The notes below the pieces were generated by a model. That model searched no databases. It worked only from the letters and a program-made list of their open reading frames with translations, and was not told the origin of the DNA. The position numbers and the translations under genes are program-made. Below, piece by piece: positions 39,394 to 48,479 of a stretch of DNA of 49,843 bases (position 1 is its first letter; each line of letters opens with the position of its first letter). Source of the DNA: a virus; IMG/VR virus record IMGVR_UViG_3300005663_000065, positions 1 to 49,843 of that record, one strand, 5' to 3'.

Positions 39394-39645
39394 TTACCCT
39401 TGTGATGCTCTTGCTTGACGTTCTCTTCTTTCCTGTTCCGTGATCACTGCGTCATTGTGATGAAGCTCGATCAGGTGGAACATTCGATAATGAGCAACAC
39501 CAACAACACGGTCGAGGTAAGGTAAGGAAAGCCAATCACGCCATGTATAATGACCGAATCTAGCGGCTTCACGTTCTTCGTATTCAGGCACTAACCCTGG
39601 AATCAGGCTCTGATACTCGATCCCGGTCCTGACCGTTGACCGCAC
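39394..39645 (-). CDS. Tail assembly chaperone, downstream ORF
   Basis: 83 residues from a GTG at 39645 (AGGA eight bases upstream). YTWRDWLSLPYLDRVVGVAH then HLIELHHNDAVITEQ fits the second product of the G/GT-type chaperone pair that precedes the tape measure gene. Its frame is +1 (equivalently -2) relative to the upstream ORF, which it overlaps by 62 bases; the frame stays open above the GTG to a TAG near 39709. Independent start or frameshift are both possible. Confidence 0.65.
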   Translation of the reverse strand: MRSTVRTGIEYQSLIPGLVPEYEEREAARFGHYTWRDWLSLPYLDRVVGVAHYRMFHLIELHHNDAVITEQERRERQARASQG

Positions 39646-40165
39646 GCCGTGATTCCTGATCGGTGTCTGATTCCGTGAGATCGCGAAATGTGGCCTCAGC
39701 TTCCGCTATGTCGTCCTCCGATAAACCGGTTAGGCGCAAGAGCTGGATGTTAAGCAGTTTGGTATCGTCTTTCAAGATCGCGACCATCTGGACCCATTGA
39801 ACATACCGCCCCGTAGGTGTGCGACGCGGAACGATCCCGGCCATCTCCATCATTTCAAGGAAATCATCACTTTCCGGCGTCATCATTCCATCAGGGATGT
39901 CCTTGACTGTACTGGATGTAGCGAGCAACAGGGTGAAGATTTTCATGCTCCAATTGCTGTCTCGTTCAGCCATCGCTTTCTTATAGTCAGGATCGTTTGG
40001 ATTCGGTTCGTTCCGTTCCTTGTCCTCTGACCATACATCCGGTGGCTTTGGTGGCGGATCAGATTGATTCATTTCGTTCATGACATTATTCAGAGCCAAC
40101 GGCGCTCCGGGTGTTAATGTCAGAATTACGCCTGACGAAAGCTCAATCTCTTCGCTTACTGTCAT
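39584..40165 (-). CDS. Tail assembly chaperone, upstream ORF
   Basis: 193 residues. Position between tail tube and tape measure, acidic character and a Pro/Asp-rich linker (SDPPPKPPDVWSEDKERNEP) suit the G-type chaperone that coats the tape measure during assembly. GGAAA precedes the ATG at 40165. Confidence 0.65.
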   Translation of the reverse strand: MTVSEEIELSSGVILTLTPGAPLALNNVMNEMNQSDPPPKPPDVWSEDKERNEPNPNDPDYKKAMAERDSNWSMKIFTLLLATSSTVKDIPDGMMTPESDDFLEMMEMAGIVPRRTPTGRYVQWVQMVAILKDDTKLLNIQLLRLTGLSEDDIAEAEATFRDLTESDTDQESRRAVNGQDRDRVSEPDSRVSA

Positions 40166-40215
40166 TGCATGATTTCCTTTCTATGTTACGATGTCCCATT
40201 TCCTCAATGCTGTAT

Positions 40216-40356
40216 CTACTTGCGGTATCCATGCCAGCCGCAGTTAACGCAGATGATGGAAACCTTTCCTTCGTATTGCTCTCGGTCTACATTACCCCTA
40301 CCTTTGCATTCAGGACACTCAAACCAGAGAGGCCCATCAGGGTTTGTTGCCATCAT
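40216..40356 (-). CDS. 46-residue zinc-ribbon protein within the tail module
   Basis: From ATG 40356 (AAAGGA upstream): FECPECKGRGNVD then IICVNCGWHG, a zinc ribbon. Unusual place, between the tail tube and chaperone genes. Confidence 0.6.
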   Translation of the reverse strand: MMATNPDGPLWFECPECKGRGNVDREQYEGKVSIICVNCGWHGYRK

Positions 40357-40398
40357 GTTAAATCCTTTTAACCTGCGCAAAAACGCAAACTGACCCAT

Positions 40399-41922
40399 TT
40401 ACGCGCTAGGCCCAGCGCCTTTCACAACAATCCCGTCACTGGCATCATCTGCCAGTCCACCGCCGTAAACAAGGCTCACGTCCTCAGCACAAACTGCGAT
40501 CGCGTTGATCTGATCATTGGCGGGAATTGTTGTATTGCCTTCCGGCGTCACGTACCACTCATGGCCACCGTCGATCGAACGCAGAATACGCCCGGCTGGG
40601 GCTGTTGTATCGTGAGCCATGAAGCCCACACCAGGCTTTGAAAACTTGATCTCACGAATCACACCCGACCCACTACCTGGAAACGTTTTTTCAATCCAGT
40701 TCACGCCACCATCCAGAGTGTACCAGAGCTGACCGCCCGCATCGCCTATGAACCATTCATCTGGACCACGCATCCAGACAGTGTTGAGAGCAACACCGAC
40801 ATTTGGCCCCAGTATTGCTGTCCAGGTGGTGCCGCCATTTCTCGTGATCACGACAGCATTTGATTCGCCCACGGCCACAACGTTTTCAATGTCGAAGGCA
40901 TGGACTGCGTTCAAGTCTTGGCTGGTAGCAACACCGGCATCCTGAACACTGACACTGGCCGTGGGGTCTTGGGTGAAATAGATATACCCACCTTCAGCCA
41001 CGATCCAGGTGTGTCGAGATGATTCAGAATGGATCGCGAGCGGACCGAACGTCGCGACAAACCCGTTGGTCATTTCGGTCCAGACTTCAGTGCCATTCAG
41101 AATGTCAGCGATCGGCGCGTAGTGAAGGCTATCGCTGTCCTCACTGATGACAATCACGTTGGTCGAGACGCACGCCATAGCGTTGGGGTCTTCATTGGCC
41201 GCCAACGTCGTGATGTTCGTCTGGCCCCAGGTCAGGGCCGCATCTTCGCTGAAGATCAATTCAGCCGGTAGGCCCGGCGACCCCCCGGCAGAGAGAGTTA
41301 TGGCAAATATCTTGTCACACCCGTTGCTGGGAATGCCGCAAGCTCCGCAAGAAACGGCATCGCATATTTCAATGTCAACAATCTCTTGAACGATCTCGGT
41401 AGTTGCTTCCTCAGCAAAGATCATCCTGTAAATGTGATAGAGATCACTGCCACTGAAAGGCACTTGCTCATTGATCGCGGCTCGGTCTGCCGGGGTCAAT
41501 GCCCCTAACGGGCCGTCAGTCGTCCAGTCGGTCGCGACTGCCCCAGCCATTACTAGGATTTTTTCCCAGCCCATATTGAAGTCCATCGGGTCTTGGCATT
41601 CGCCCATGTGAACCTGAATATCATGCTCGCATAGACTTTTGACAAAGCGATCATGAACCGACTTCCGATCCAGTAGATAACGCCACGCGATCTGAAGCGT
41701 AGGCGCTCCACGATCCCCCCGAATCCGGCCCGCAACCAGGAAGCGGCCATAGTTGTTGGGGTCAGGCACATGTACGTTTGTGACATCGCCCACAGGATCG
41801 GACGGTGTGTCGGCCATTGCGTGGCCTTCATAGGACGGTACATTCGCGGGTCCGGCCTGGAAAGGGATTACCCAAACCCGGCTCAGGTCGTTCTGCTGCG
41901 TACTGAGATTGGAAACCATCAT
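40399..41922 (-). CDS. Tail tube protein fused to a C-terminal Asp-box beta-propeller
   Basis: 507 residues. Residues 1-190 look like a major tail tube protein (RVWVIPFQAGPANVPSYEGH, GRFLVAGRIRGDRGAPTLQI, a segment GECQDPMDFNMGWEKILVMA). A cysteine-rich hinge (DAVSCGACGIPSNGC) leads to residues 203-507 with four Asp-box motifs: S225-W232, T360-W367, T402-W409 and S449-W456, as in BNR/Ycf48-like propellers. A tube protein is present in many copies, so every ring of the tail would display propellers. The cassette lies directly upstream of the chaperones, as expected for the tube gene. Confidence 0.75.
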   Translation of the reverse strand: MMVSNLSTQQNDLSRVWVIPFQAGPANVPSYEGHAMADTPSDPVGDVTNVHVPDPNNYGRFLVAGRIRGDRGAPTLQIAWRYLLDRKSVHDRFVKSLCEHDIQVHMGECQDPMDFNMGWEKILVMAGAVATDWTTDGPLGALTPADRAAINEQVPFSGSDLYHIYRMIFAEEATTEIVQEIVDIEICDAVSCGACGIPSNGCDKIFAITLSAGGSPGLPAELIFSEDAALTWGQTNITTLAANEDPNAMACVSTNVIVISEDSDSLHYAPIADILNGTEVWTEMTNGFVATFGPLAIHSESSRHTWIVAEGGYIYFTQDPTASVSVQDAGVATSQDLNAVHAFDIENVVAVGESNAVVITRNGGTTWTAILGPNVGVALNTVWMRGPDEWFIGDAGGQLWYTLDGGVNWIEKTFPGSGSGVIREIKFSKPGVGFMAHDTTAPAGRILRSIDGGHEWYVTPEGNTTIPANDQINAIAVCAEDVSLVYGGGLADDASDGIVVKGAGPSA

Positions 41923-41955
41923 TTACCCCCAATCGTGATCTCTGTCAATGATACA

Positions 41956-42285
41956 TTAGTTGAATAATTCTGTCACTTTCGCCACATCCACTTTGAACGC
42001 GGCCTGGACTGCCGCAAACACTTCTTTGTGTCTGCCCTTTATATCCCGCTTGGTAAACATGCCTCTGGCATGGAGTTGATTATGAAGCCGCACGGCAGTT
42101 TCTTCAGGCAAGTGAAGCCCACTACTGTCAGGCGGCCCGATCGGAATACCCATCGATGGAGGGAAGTCGCTATCAGATGGCATCGCGACGGCCCACATTC
42201 GGCCTGATTCATCCTCATAGTCCTGACGGACTAAAGGGCCACTGCCTGACCTATCTTCCGGTTTCCGCTCTGAGCTAGTTGCCAT
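41956..42285 (-). CDS. Hypothetical protein of the connector-tail region
   Basis: 109 residues from ATG 42285. Middle part SDFPPSMGIPIGPPDSSG is Pro/Gly-rich; the C-terminus is helical (HKEVFAAVQAAFKVDVAKVT). It overlaps the upstream gene by 55 bases. Position suggests a tail completion or virion protein. Confidence 0.5.
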   Translation of the reverse strand: MATSSERKPEDRSGSGPLVRQDYEDESGRMWAVAMPSDSDFPPSMGIPIGPPDSSGLHLPEETAVRLHNQLHARGMFTKRDIKGRHKEVFAAVQAAFKVDVAKVTELFN

Positions 42286-43502
42286 GCTAACAATGCCCCT
42301 CTTTTGGTTCCCCAAGGATTCAACAACGCTCGATCACTGAGCTGGAAGCTCTCAGACCCTGCCGATGTGGAAATGTTCAGAGCCAAATCCTGATTCATTT
42401 GCTTGAATAATTCCTGGATGTTGTTACACCCACAGACCGGACGCCGCATCAATGTCAACGATAAATACGCGATTGTCCGTTCAAGCTGCCGTTCCATTTC
42501 AAGGTTGGGCGCGTCATTGCTCATGTCTCGGAAGCCCGCATAGTACCACAATCGAGCGTTGTCAGGATTTCGCCCGACCGCAAAGGACGCTGCGTCGAAC
42601 TCTTCGGTGGTAGCGTTCCACGTCGCTGGGCGAAAGTGAAAGCTGCCAATCCGGTGATCATTGATAATCAGGCATCCAGTCTGAGTAGAGTGGGCGCACG
42701 TGGGGCATGAGCCGCTTGCACATCCACAAAGGTTCGGACGTGGCGACCACATCAGAGTCACGGCTTGCTGTGGATCATTGAAGTGTTGAAAGATGTCTAC
42801 CGTGCTGAGGAAGTTGGCATCGACATTGCCGTCTACCGCTTCCGGGGCCAAGGCATTCCAGAGGTCGGGATCGACCAGTAATTCACGCGCAACAATGATC
42901 GTGGCTACACCGCCCGCGATGGTAATGGCCCGGCGACGTGTGAGAGGGTCGTTTAGTGGTTTGATCTCCCATTCATCGCGGCCATTTTCACCAGGGAAAT
43001 AGACCGCGATTTGCTCAGGGTCAATGACGGTGGTCGCGACAATGATTGTCGCCGTCTCTGGATAGCTGTCGCCGTCAGTGTCGGTATAAGTGACGCCAAC
43101 GCCCGCTTGAATCAATGTCTTGGCTTCAATGCCACCTGAAACCAGATGCCCGAATAGGGTCTGGATCGCGTGAGGGAAGCCGCGAGCGTCCAGTGAGTTC
43201 ATGCTGAGGACATCAGGAAAGCCCGCTTTGGTCAGGTGTGCGCGTTCATCGACTTGCCAGTCGGGGAGGAGCTTGTATTTGACTTCAGACTCAAACATCT
43301 CTTCGGCTTGCGCGATGGCTTGCGCCACATCCTCGCGGCCAATCTGATCGTTCTCTTGCCAAGCATATTGCTTCCAGACTTGGGAACAGAGATTGGGAGG
43401 TTTTGCTGAGGTCGTGACCTGGTTGAAATGCCGGGGATCGATGCCTAGGATTTCGGCCCACCTATCCAGGGATAGCTTTGTCTTCGTTCTCGCTCGTGCC
43501 AT
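42231..43502 (-). CDS. Conserved virion protein (head-tail connector-like)
   Basis: 423 residues from ATG 43502 (AAGGAAG upstream). The opening KLSLDRWAEILGIDPRHFNQ is a conserved signature of a structural protein found before the tail tube gene in many environmental phages; cysteine clusters CGCASGSCPTC and CGCNN occur later, and the C-terminus ends in a helical SDRALLNPWGTKRGALLAWQ. Role at the head-tail interface is inferred from position. Confidence 0.65.
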   Translation of the reverse strand: MARARTKTKLSLDRWAEILGIDPRHFNQVTTSAKPPNLCSQVWKQYAWQENDQIGREDVAQAIAQAEEMFESEVKYKLLPDWQVDERAHLTKAGFPDVLSMNSLDARGFPHAIQTLFGHLVSGGIEAKTLIQAGVGVTYTDTDGDSYPETATIIVATTVIDPEQIAVYFPGENGRDEWEIKPLNDPLTRRRAITIAGGVATIIVARELLVDPDLWNALAPEAVDGNVDANFLSTVDIFQHFNDPQQAVTLMWSPRPNLCGCASGSCPTCAHSTQTGCLIINDHRIGSFHFRPATWNATTEEFDAASFAVGRNPDNARLWYYAGFRDMSNDAPNLEMERQLERTIAYLSLTLMRRPVCGCNNIQELFKQMNQDLALNISTSAGSESFQLSDRALLNPWGTKRGALLAWQLAQSGNRKIGQAVAL

Positions 43503-43520
43503 TACAGCTTCCTTCAAGTA

Positions 43521-43964
43521 TTATGATAATTCGAGAATATGAAGCCCACCTTTTGATTGGCCTTTGTGCTTCCATCCAGCAACTTTGAAACAATAACCTG
43601 GATTAGGACTATCAATTTTATAAGGATTTACATATGTCCAAAGCCGTTGAGAAGGCCAATACTCTTGCGCTATTGCAACAGCATCATTAATTAAAACTGA
43701 GCTTAATATATTAGATTCGTTCCTAAAAACATAGCATTGAATACCCTCTTGATGGTCATGGCGTATTTGTTGTTCTAACCATCCCCACAGAGCTTTTGAA
43801 TCGGATGTCAACATCGTGACATCATGCCCATTGGCGCTTATCCCGTGAGCAAGCCAATCTTTGATACTTTTGCCATTCTTCTTGCTACTATAATGACGAG
43901 CATATAAATGGACAACACGAGGATCACGGTTACTGACTTCAAACCAAGAATAGCCTTCAAACAT
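43521..43964 (-). CDS. GNAT-like acyltransferase fold protein
   Basis: 147 residues. RHYSSKKNGKS, GHDVTMLTSDSKALWGWLEQ, GIQCYVFRNESNILSS, then WTYVNPYKIDSPNPGYCFKV and AGWKHKGQSKGGLHILE mark a widespread phage family with a GNAT-like fold. Substrate unknown; acetylation of a protein or sugar is possible. The DNA is more AT-rich than its neighbours. TAATG overlap with the membrane-protein gene. Confidence 0.7.
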   Translation of the reverse strand: MFEGYSWFEVSNRDPRVVHLYARHYSSKKNGKSIKDWLAHGISANGHDVTMLTSDSKALWGWLEQQIRHDHQEGIQCYVFRNESNILSSVLINDAVAIAQEYWPSQRLWTYVNPYKIDSPNPGYCFKVAGWKHKGQSKGGLHILELS

Positions 43965-44344
43965 TATCTGCTCTGATCAGGATCATCCCTGAACGACTGG
44001 GCGATCATGTACGTGATCATTGTTTCTATCACTGCCACAATTCCCCAAAGCGCCAAGGCCGTGACTATCAGATCAGCCCAGACAGCCACCACATACATTA
44101 TTATAGCCGTCCAGAACGACATGCACCAGATACAGCCGAACAATGAGCCGGGCATCCCGCCGAAATAGGGTAATGGTCGCCCCTGAACGTCGTGGTCAAT
44201 GCCAGACCATATGCGGATGCGTTCGACAATGCGCCACGGCCCTGATTCACGCACCAGGAACACGGCCACACGCCACGCGGCCATCGCTATTAGGAATAGC
44301 TCCATCTTGGAAGGAATGCCGTTGAACTGATCCCAGAGGCTCAT
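43964..44344 (-). CDS. DUF1360-like membrane protein
   Basis: 126 residues. Hydrophobic segments near 14-31, about 75-100 and 100-118, with the family motif SLFGCIWCMSFWTAI and an upstream RESGPWRIVERIRIW. DUF1360 proteins are small phage and Bacillus membrane proteins of unknown role. Candidate for lysis or superinfection control; no charge pattern proves a holin. Confidence 0.7.
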   Translation of the reverse strand: MSLWDQFNGIPSKMELFLIAMAAWRVAVFLVRESGPWRIVERIRIWSGIDHDVQGRPLPYFGGMPGSLFGCIWCMSFWTAIIMYVVAVWADLIVTALALWGIVAVIETMITYMIAQSFRDDPDQSR

Positions 44345-44946
44345 AGTCCACCCTCACGTAAGCTGGGCGCTCCCAATAGGCTCATTTGGTTTGCGAAGAA
44401 ATCAGCGATCCGCTGAGGAAACGAGTCACATATTTGTGGCCCTTCCGAATTCATCAGTACCGCAGAAAAGAAATACTGGCGGTAATTATCACTCTGATGG
44501 AAGATTGCGAAATGAGCAACTCTTGTCTGTGCATCATGACTTGATGCTGGGAACCAAATGGCAACCCCAAAGCCAGTTTCACCCAGCGGGTAAATTGGAA
44601 ATCCAGATATGTTAAATGCTATAGGTGTATTAGGACCACTCATTAGAGTGGCGTCCCTTCCCCATCTTGACGCTCCTAACGGCCATGATTCGTTTGCGAA
44701 ATGTTCAGTGATGCGATCCCAAAACACATTGCATGTACGTGGCCCGTTCAAATTCATCTCTGCCGAAAATAGACTCTGCCGAAAATCATCGGTCTCATGG
44801 AAGATTGAAAAGTAAGGACACTTTATTCCATTTGGATCAGGCCAAAATGTGTGGAAAGTAACACTTACTCCAAAGCCGGTTTCCCCTAGAGGGTGAATGG
44901 GATGACCGTACATATCCCTTGGCGCACTATCTTCTGAACCACTCAT
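44341..44946 (-). CDS. Tandem-duplicated domain protein of unknown family
   Basis: 201 residues made of two about 90-residue repeats: GHPIHPLGETGFGVSVTF...FSIFHETDDFRQSLFSAEM...DRITEHFANESWPLGAS and GFPIYPLGETGFGVAIWF...FAIFHQSDNYRQYFFSAVL...QRIADFFANQMSLLGAP. Each repeat is beta-rich with a final helix. No known family comes to mind. Overlaps both neighbours by 4 bases, between the triple glycosyltransferase and DUF1360 genes. Confidence 0.65.
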   Translation of the reverse strand: MSGSEDSAPRDMYGHPIHPLGETGFGVSVTFHTFWPDPNGIKCPYFSIFHETDDFRQSLFSAEMNLNGPRTCNVFWDRITEHFANESWPLGASRWGRDATLMSGPNTPIAFNISGFPIYPLGETGFGVAIWFPASSHDAQTRVAHFAIFHQSDNYRQYFFSAVLMNSEGPQICDSFPQRIADFFANQMSLLGAPSLREGGL

Positions 44947-47900
44947 AGTGGCGTCTTCTCCCTCAAAGCTGTTTCCAGAATCGCGATGGCCGTGCTCCTG
45001 TTGGGGCCACTCTTCTCACGAGCTATTTGCAAAGCTAACTCTTCGGTTGACATCCCGGCGAGTTGTTTCCGTAACTCAGCTAACGTGGGCATTTTCTGAT
45101 CCGTGAGATCGACCTGTGGCGCTGGCTTTGTGAGATCATTCACCTGCACCTGTTCGGGCAACCTTGCCAACCGTTCTCCGTCCTTGCGATCTTGTGGGGC
45201 ACGATCCAAATTAGGGGGGGCCTCAGCCACTTCAACAGAGGTCACAGGTGCCACAGGTTCTTCATGGTCATGGCGGTCAGGTGCGCCAACTGCCACGAGG
45301 GTTGGCGCGGCATTGACTGAAGGCATTGGCTGCCCATTAGGGACACTTGGGTCATGAACGACGAACATTGGTCGCGCTCCGTCGCGCAATGAAAGAAGAT
45401 GTTCGACATCAACTTTCAGGACATATTTGATCCCGTGACCTTTGTTGTTGCCGAACCGATATTGGGTGTTGCTTGGCCCTTTGTAAACACGGGTTCCCGT
45501 ATGCTCCGCGACATACTTCATAATGACGTAACCTTCCCGCGCCTTCATTGCCAACGATGAACTACTTGCCATGACTGGTGGAGGGCTGTATCGGCCTCCA
45601 CCGCCACCGCCACATCCTGCGCAAGCCATTGTTAGTGTCTCCCTTCGTTCCCATAAGTGTGACCACTTCGTTAAGATCGCGTCTTTGCCATCATTAAAGG
45701 CAGCCATATGCTCTTCACGCCGGAAGCCTGTGTGCTTCCTATATGTAAATAATGGCATAGGTAGCTTGGTTCCGCAAATCCCTTTCGACGCCAGAGCTAA
45801 CTGGAAATCCCAATCTTCCCAATGGCTCATTGATTCATCAAAGCCACCGACCAACTCCCACGCACTCTTTTCATAGAGCGCTGTCACTGCATGAATCGCG
45901 CCATTTGCAGTCAAAAAGGCTGGATCAAAGTCAGGTGGATCATACAGACTCAGGTCATTGTTGTTTTGATCCCACCACTGGCTGTACACGACCCCTTTGA
46001 ACTGCGTCCAGGCGTCGTATAGAGTTGATAAAGCGTCAGGCTGTAGGAAATCATCAGCGTCCAGGGGAAGGAACAATGGCGCGGTTGACTGAGAGATCGC
46101 GAGATTACGCGCCCGTGCTGGACCCATTCGTTCGTGCCAATCCTCACTTTCGCCACAAATGCAAAAAATCTTATGATCCTTTGCTTGCTCCCAGTAACCA
46201 TCAAAAGGATGATAAGGCGTATCCATACCGCCATCGATCACCTTTGCCCACGTGTGCGGCACCTTCAGATCATGGCCCGTGTCATTGACCACCAGGCATT
46301 CCCAATCACGGAACACCTGAGCTTCAACTGAATCGAGGGCGTCAATCAATAACTCTTCGTGTCCAGGGCCAACCGGAATAATGACACTGATTCTCACAGG
46401 CTCATATGATGCTACGTTCCAGGCAATTCCCCCGTTGACCTGTTTGCTGGGAGATTCCTCGACGCCGAATGGCACGAGGCTCATGTGTCTTGACCAGGGA
46501 TACCAGGCCGCCCAGTTTTGCTGTGTCTCATTTCGGCTCATGGAGTCGGCCCGCTGCCGATAGATCAGTGTCGGCTTGTTCGTGACTTTTTGAGGCACAA
46601 ACCCCAGGCTCACGGCCCGCGTCCAGAAATCCGCATCCTCAGCCGTCCTGTAGCGTGTTCTGTAGCCACCTGAGCGTTCCCAGACCTTCCGCCTGTACAT
46701 AGCAGTTGATGGGATTTGATTCTTTTGAAGCATCTGCGCCCGAAAGCTGAAAGCGGCCGGCCATCCACTGATGCCATCCGGCGCGATCGTTGTATCAGGA
46801 TATTGACCATTTTTCTGAACGAATTGCACAGCACCATATGCTATGTCAATCTCTCGATCACGATCGAGCGCATTCACCAACAATTCAAGAGTTCCAGGTG
46901 CGGCCATATTATCCGCATCAAGAGGAATAATGTAACGCCCACGAGATACGCTAATCCCAGCATTAAGAGCGCCCGCGAGATATTGGTTTGTTTCATTAGT
47001 AATGACCTTAATTCGCGCATCCTGGTCCGCGAGCGCGCCCGCGACTTCAGCCGTATTGTCTGGACTGGCATCATTCACGATGATTGCTTCCCAGTGCTTG
47101 AAGGTCTGATTCAACAGGCTTTTGATCGTGGCTGGAAGAAATTGTGCGAGATTGTAACACGGAATCACGACACTCACGACCGGCCCTGCGAACGATTCAA
47201 CGGACGAAGCATAGACCTCTTCATAGAGCTTGGCATATCGAGCCATCGCGATATCCCAGGTGAAGCGTTCAGCCACGGCATCTCTTGCCGCCTTGCCGAT
47301 CCTGGATCGGTTTTTCAACGCCCACCTAATGCCTTCTTCAAGCCCTTCGATGTCGCCCGGCGTGGCAAGCCAACCTGTTTCACCATGTTCAATAATGTCT
47401 CTCTGACCGCCCCAGGCCCAGCCAACGACCGGAACCTCTGCCGCCATTGCTTCGAGAGTGCCGACGCCAAAAGTCTCTCTGGTAGTGCAAAGATAAATAC
47501 CCGCGTGTTTGATGATCTCTTTCGCTCCCTCGAATCCCATGCGCCCAGTCACTGTGACATTATGGGCGCGTTCCCCGAATGTCGTCACGTATGTCAAATC
47601 GGGTGTCAACTTTGCCAATTCGTTTAAGGGACTTGGATCGCAGATCGGGTCAGGCCGCGTTTTGTTCCAAAGGATGTAGCCACCATTGGGGCCTTTGGTC
47701 CAATCTTCGAGATCAATCGCGTGAGTCAAGACAGTGGGGTTGAGCCACATGCCGCGCCGGAAGGACTGCGCAACCCACTCAGATGGCGTAGTGACATGAT
47801 CAGCTCGCCTCATGGCAGTTATGACCTGGTTGTTCAGATCATGGCACCATCGCGGCCATTCATATTCTTGCCAGTACAGACCATGTGTATGAACTACCCA

Positions 47901-48086
47901 CGGCTTGTGAATCGGGACATTGCCCAGTATCCCGGCATGAGTAGTGACAAGATCAGCATTGTCCATCTTGTCAACAATCTCGAAACCGTACTTGGGAAGG
48001 TGTTTGATCTGAGCTTCGACAATGCGCCGGATGCCGCCGTCGCCTTTGTCAGCGCCTCTGAAGTTGGGTTCAATGAAGATTTTCAT
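44943..48086 (-). CDS. Multi-domain glycosyltransferase: GT4-GT2-GT2 with Cys/Gly-rich C-terminal extension
   Basis: 1047 residues. Residues 1-295 are a GT-B family 4 transferase (HTHGLYWQEYEWP, E-x7-E loop ETFGVGTLEAM at 204-214, then VPVVGW). Residues 303-540 are a first GT2 (VSVVIPCYNLAQFLPATIKS, IVNDAS, LDAD at 389-392), and 566-815 a second GT2 (ISVIIPVGPG, VVNDTG, LDADD at 675-679, W-x-DWDFQL). After it come ACAGCGGGGGGRY and a small domain seen alone in other phages (EGYVIMKYVAEHTGTRVYKG), then a helical tail. It could build a three-step glycan by itself. No membrane segments seen. Confidence 0.88.
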   Translation of the reverse strand: MKIFIEPNFRGADKGDGGIRRIVEAQIKHLPKYGFEIVDKMDNADLVTTHAGILGNVPIHKPWVVHTHGLYWQEYEWPRWCHDLNNQVITAMRRADHVTTPSEWVAQSFRRGMWLNPTVLTHAIDLEDWTKGPNGGYILWNKTRPDPICDPSPLNELAKLTPDLTYVTTFGERAHNVTVTGRMGFEGAKEIIKHAGIYLCTTRETFGVGTLEAMAAEVPVVGWAWGGQRDIIEHGETGWLATPGDIEGLEEGIRWALKNRSRIGKAARDAVAERFTWDIAMARYAKLYEEVYASSVESFAGPVVSVVIPCYNLAQFLPATIKSLLNQTFKHWEAIIVNDASPDNTAEVAGALADQDARIKVITNETNQYLAGALNAGISVSRGRYIIPLDADNMAAPGTLELLVNALDRDREIDIAYGAVQFVQKNGQYPDTTIAPDGISGWPAAFSFRAQMLQKNQIPSTAMYRRKVWERSGGYRTRYRTAEDADFWTRAVSLGFVPQKVTNKPTLIYRQRADSMSRNETQQNWAAWYPWSRHMSLVPFGVEESPSKQVNGGIAWNVASYEPVRISVIIPVGPGHEELLIDALDSVEAQVFRDWECLVVNDTGHDLKVPHTWAKVIDGGMDTPYHPFDGYWEQAKDHKIFCICGESEDWHERMGPARARNLAISQSTAPLFLPLDADDFLQPDALSTLYDAWTQFKGVVYSQWWDQNNNDLSLYDPPDFDPAFLTANGAIHAVTALYEKSAWELVGGFDESMSHWEDWDFQLALASKGICGTKLPMPLFTYRKHTGFRREEHMAAFNDGKDAILTKWSHLWERRETLTMACAGCGGGGGGRYSPPPVMASSSSLAMKAREGYVIMKYVAEHTGTRVYKGPSNTQYRFGNNKGHGIKYVLKVDVEHLLSLRDGARPMFVVHDPSVPNGQPMPSVNAAPTLVAVGAPDRHDHEEPVAPVTSVEVAEAPPNLDRAPQDRKDGERLARLPEQVQVNDLTKPAPQVDLTDQKMPTLAELRKQLAGMSTEELALQIAREKSGPNRSTAIAILETALREKTPL

Positions 48087-48274
48087 TCCAACTCTGACCG
48101 CTCTTTCTTCAAAGTCTCTATCGCACTCATGAGAATAGGGTTTTCTGGCGCGTCAATGTATTGAGCGCATCCACACAATCGGCAAGAAGTCACGATGGCA
48201 TTACCACCTTCCTTAGTTACATTGTGATCCCTTAAATAGTGCCTGCAATTAGCACAGATACTTCCATCACTCAT
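48083..48274 (-). CDS. Small zinc-binding protein
   Basis: 63 residues; CANCRHYLRDH and CRLCGCAQYI form a Cys4 site. Coupled by 4- and 8-base overlaps to the glycosyltransferase gene downstream and the gene upstream. No family beyond zinc ribbon. Confidence 0.6.
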   Translation of the reverse strand: MSDGSICANCRHYLRDHNVTKEGGNAIVTSCRLCGCAQYIDAPENPILMSAIETLKKERSELE

Positions 48275-48479
48275 TTGCTGTCTCTATGCTTTCCTCTTCG
48301 GGATAGTATGGCTTTTTCTCTATTAATGGCGCGCACAGTTTCAGCCATCCTTTGCGTGCAAGGCCAAAAACTTGAAAATCTGACGACGCTGAACACCATT
48401 GTAAGGCATCAAGAAACTGATCACGTTCCCTTTTGACCGCTTCCAATTCAGCATCTAATGAATATGGCTGATCCATCAT
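48267..48479 (-). CDS. Small hypothetical protein
   Basis: 70 residues with a charged helix (LDAELEAVKRERDQFLDALQ) and acidic end. 4-base overlap with the DUF1643 gene. Function unknown. Confidence 0.55.
   Translation of the reverse strand: MMDQPYSLDAELEAVKRERDQFLDALQWCSASSDFQVFGLARKGWLKLCAPLIEKKPYYPEEESIETANE

Noticed and set aside
46716-47627. A 303-codon plus-strand ORF opposite the multi-domain glycosyltransferase
   Set aside because: It lies wholly antisense to a gene with clear GT4/GT2 motifs, has no ribosome site, and its product shows no family pattern.
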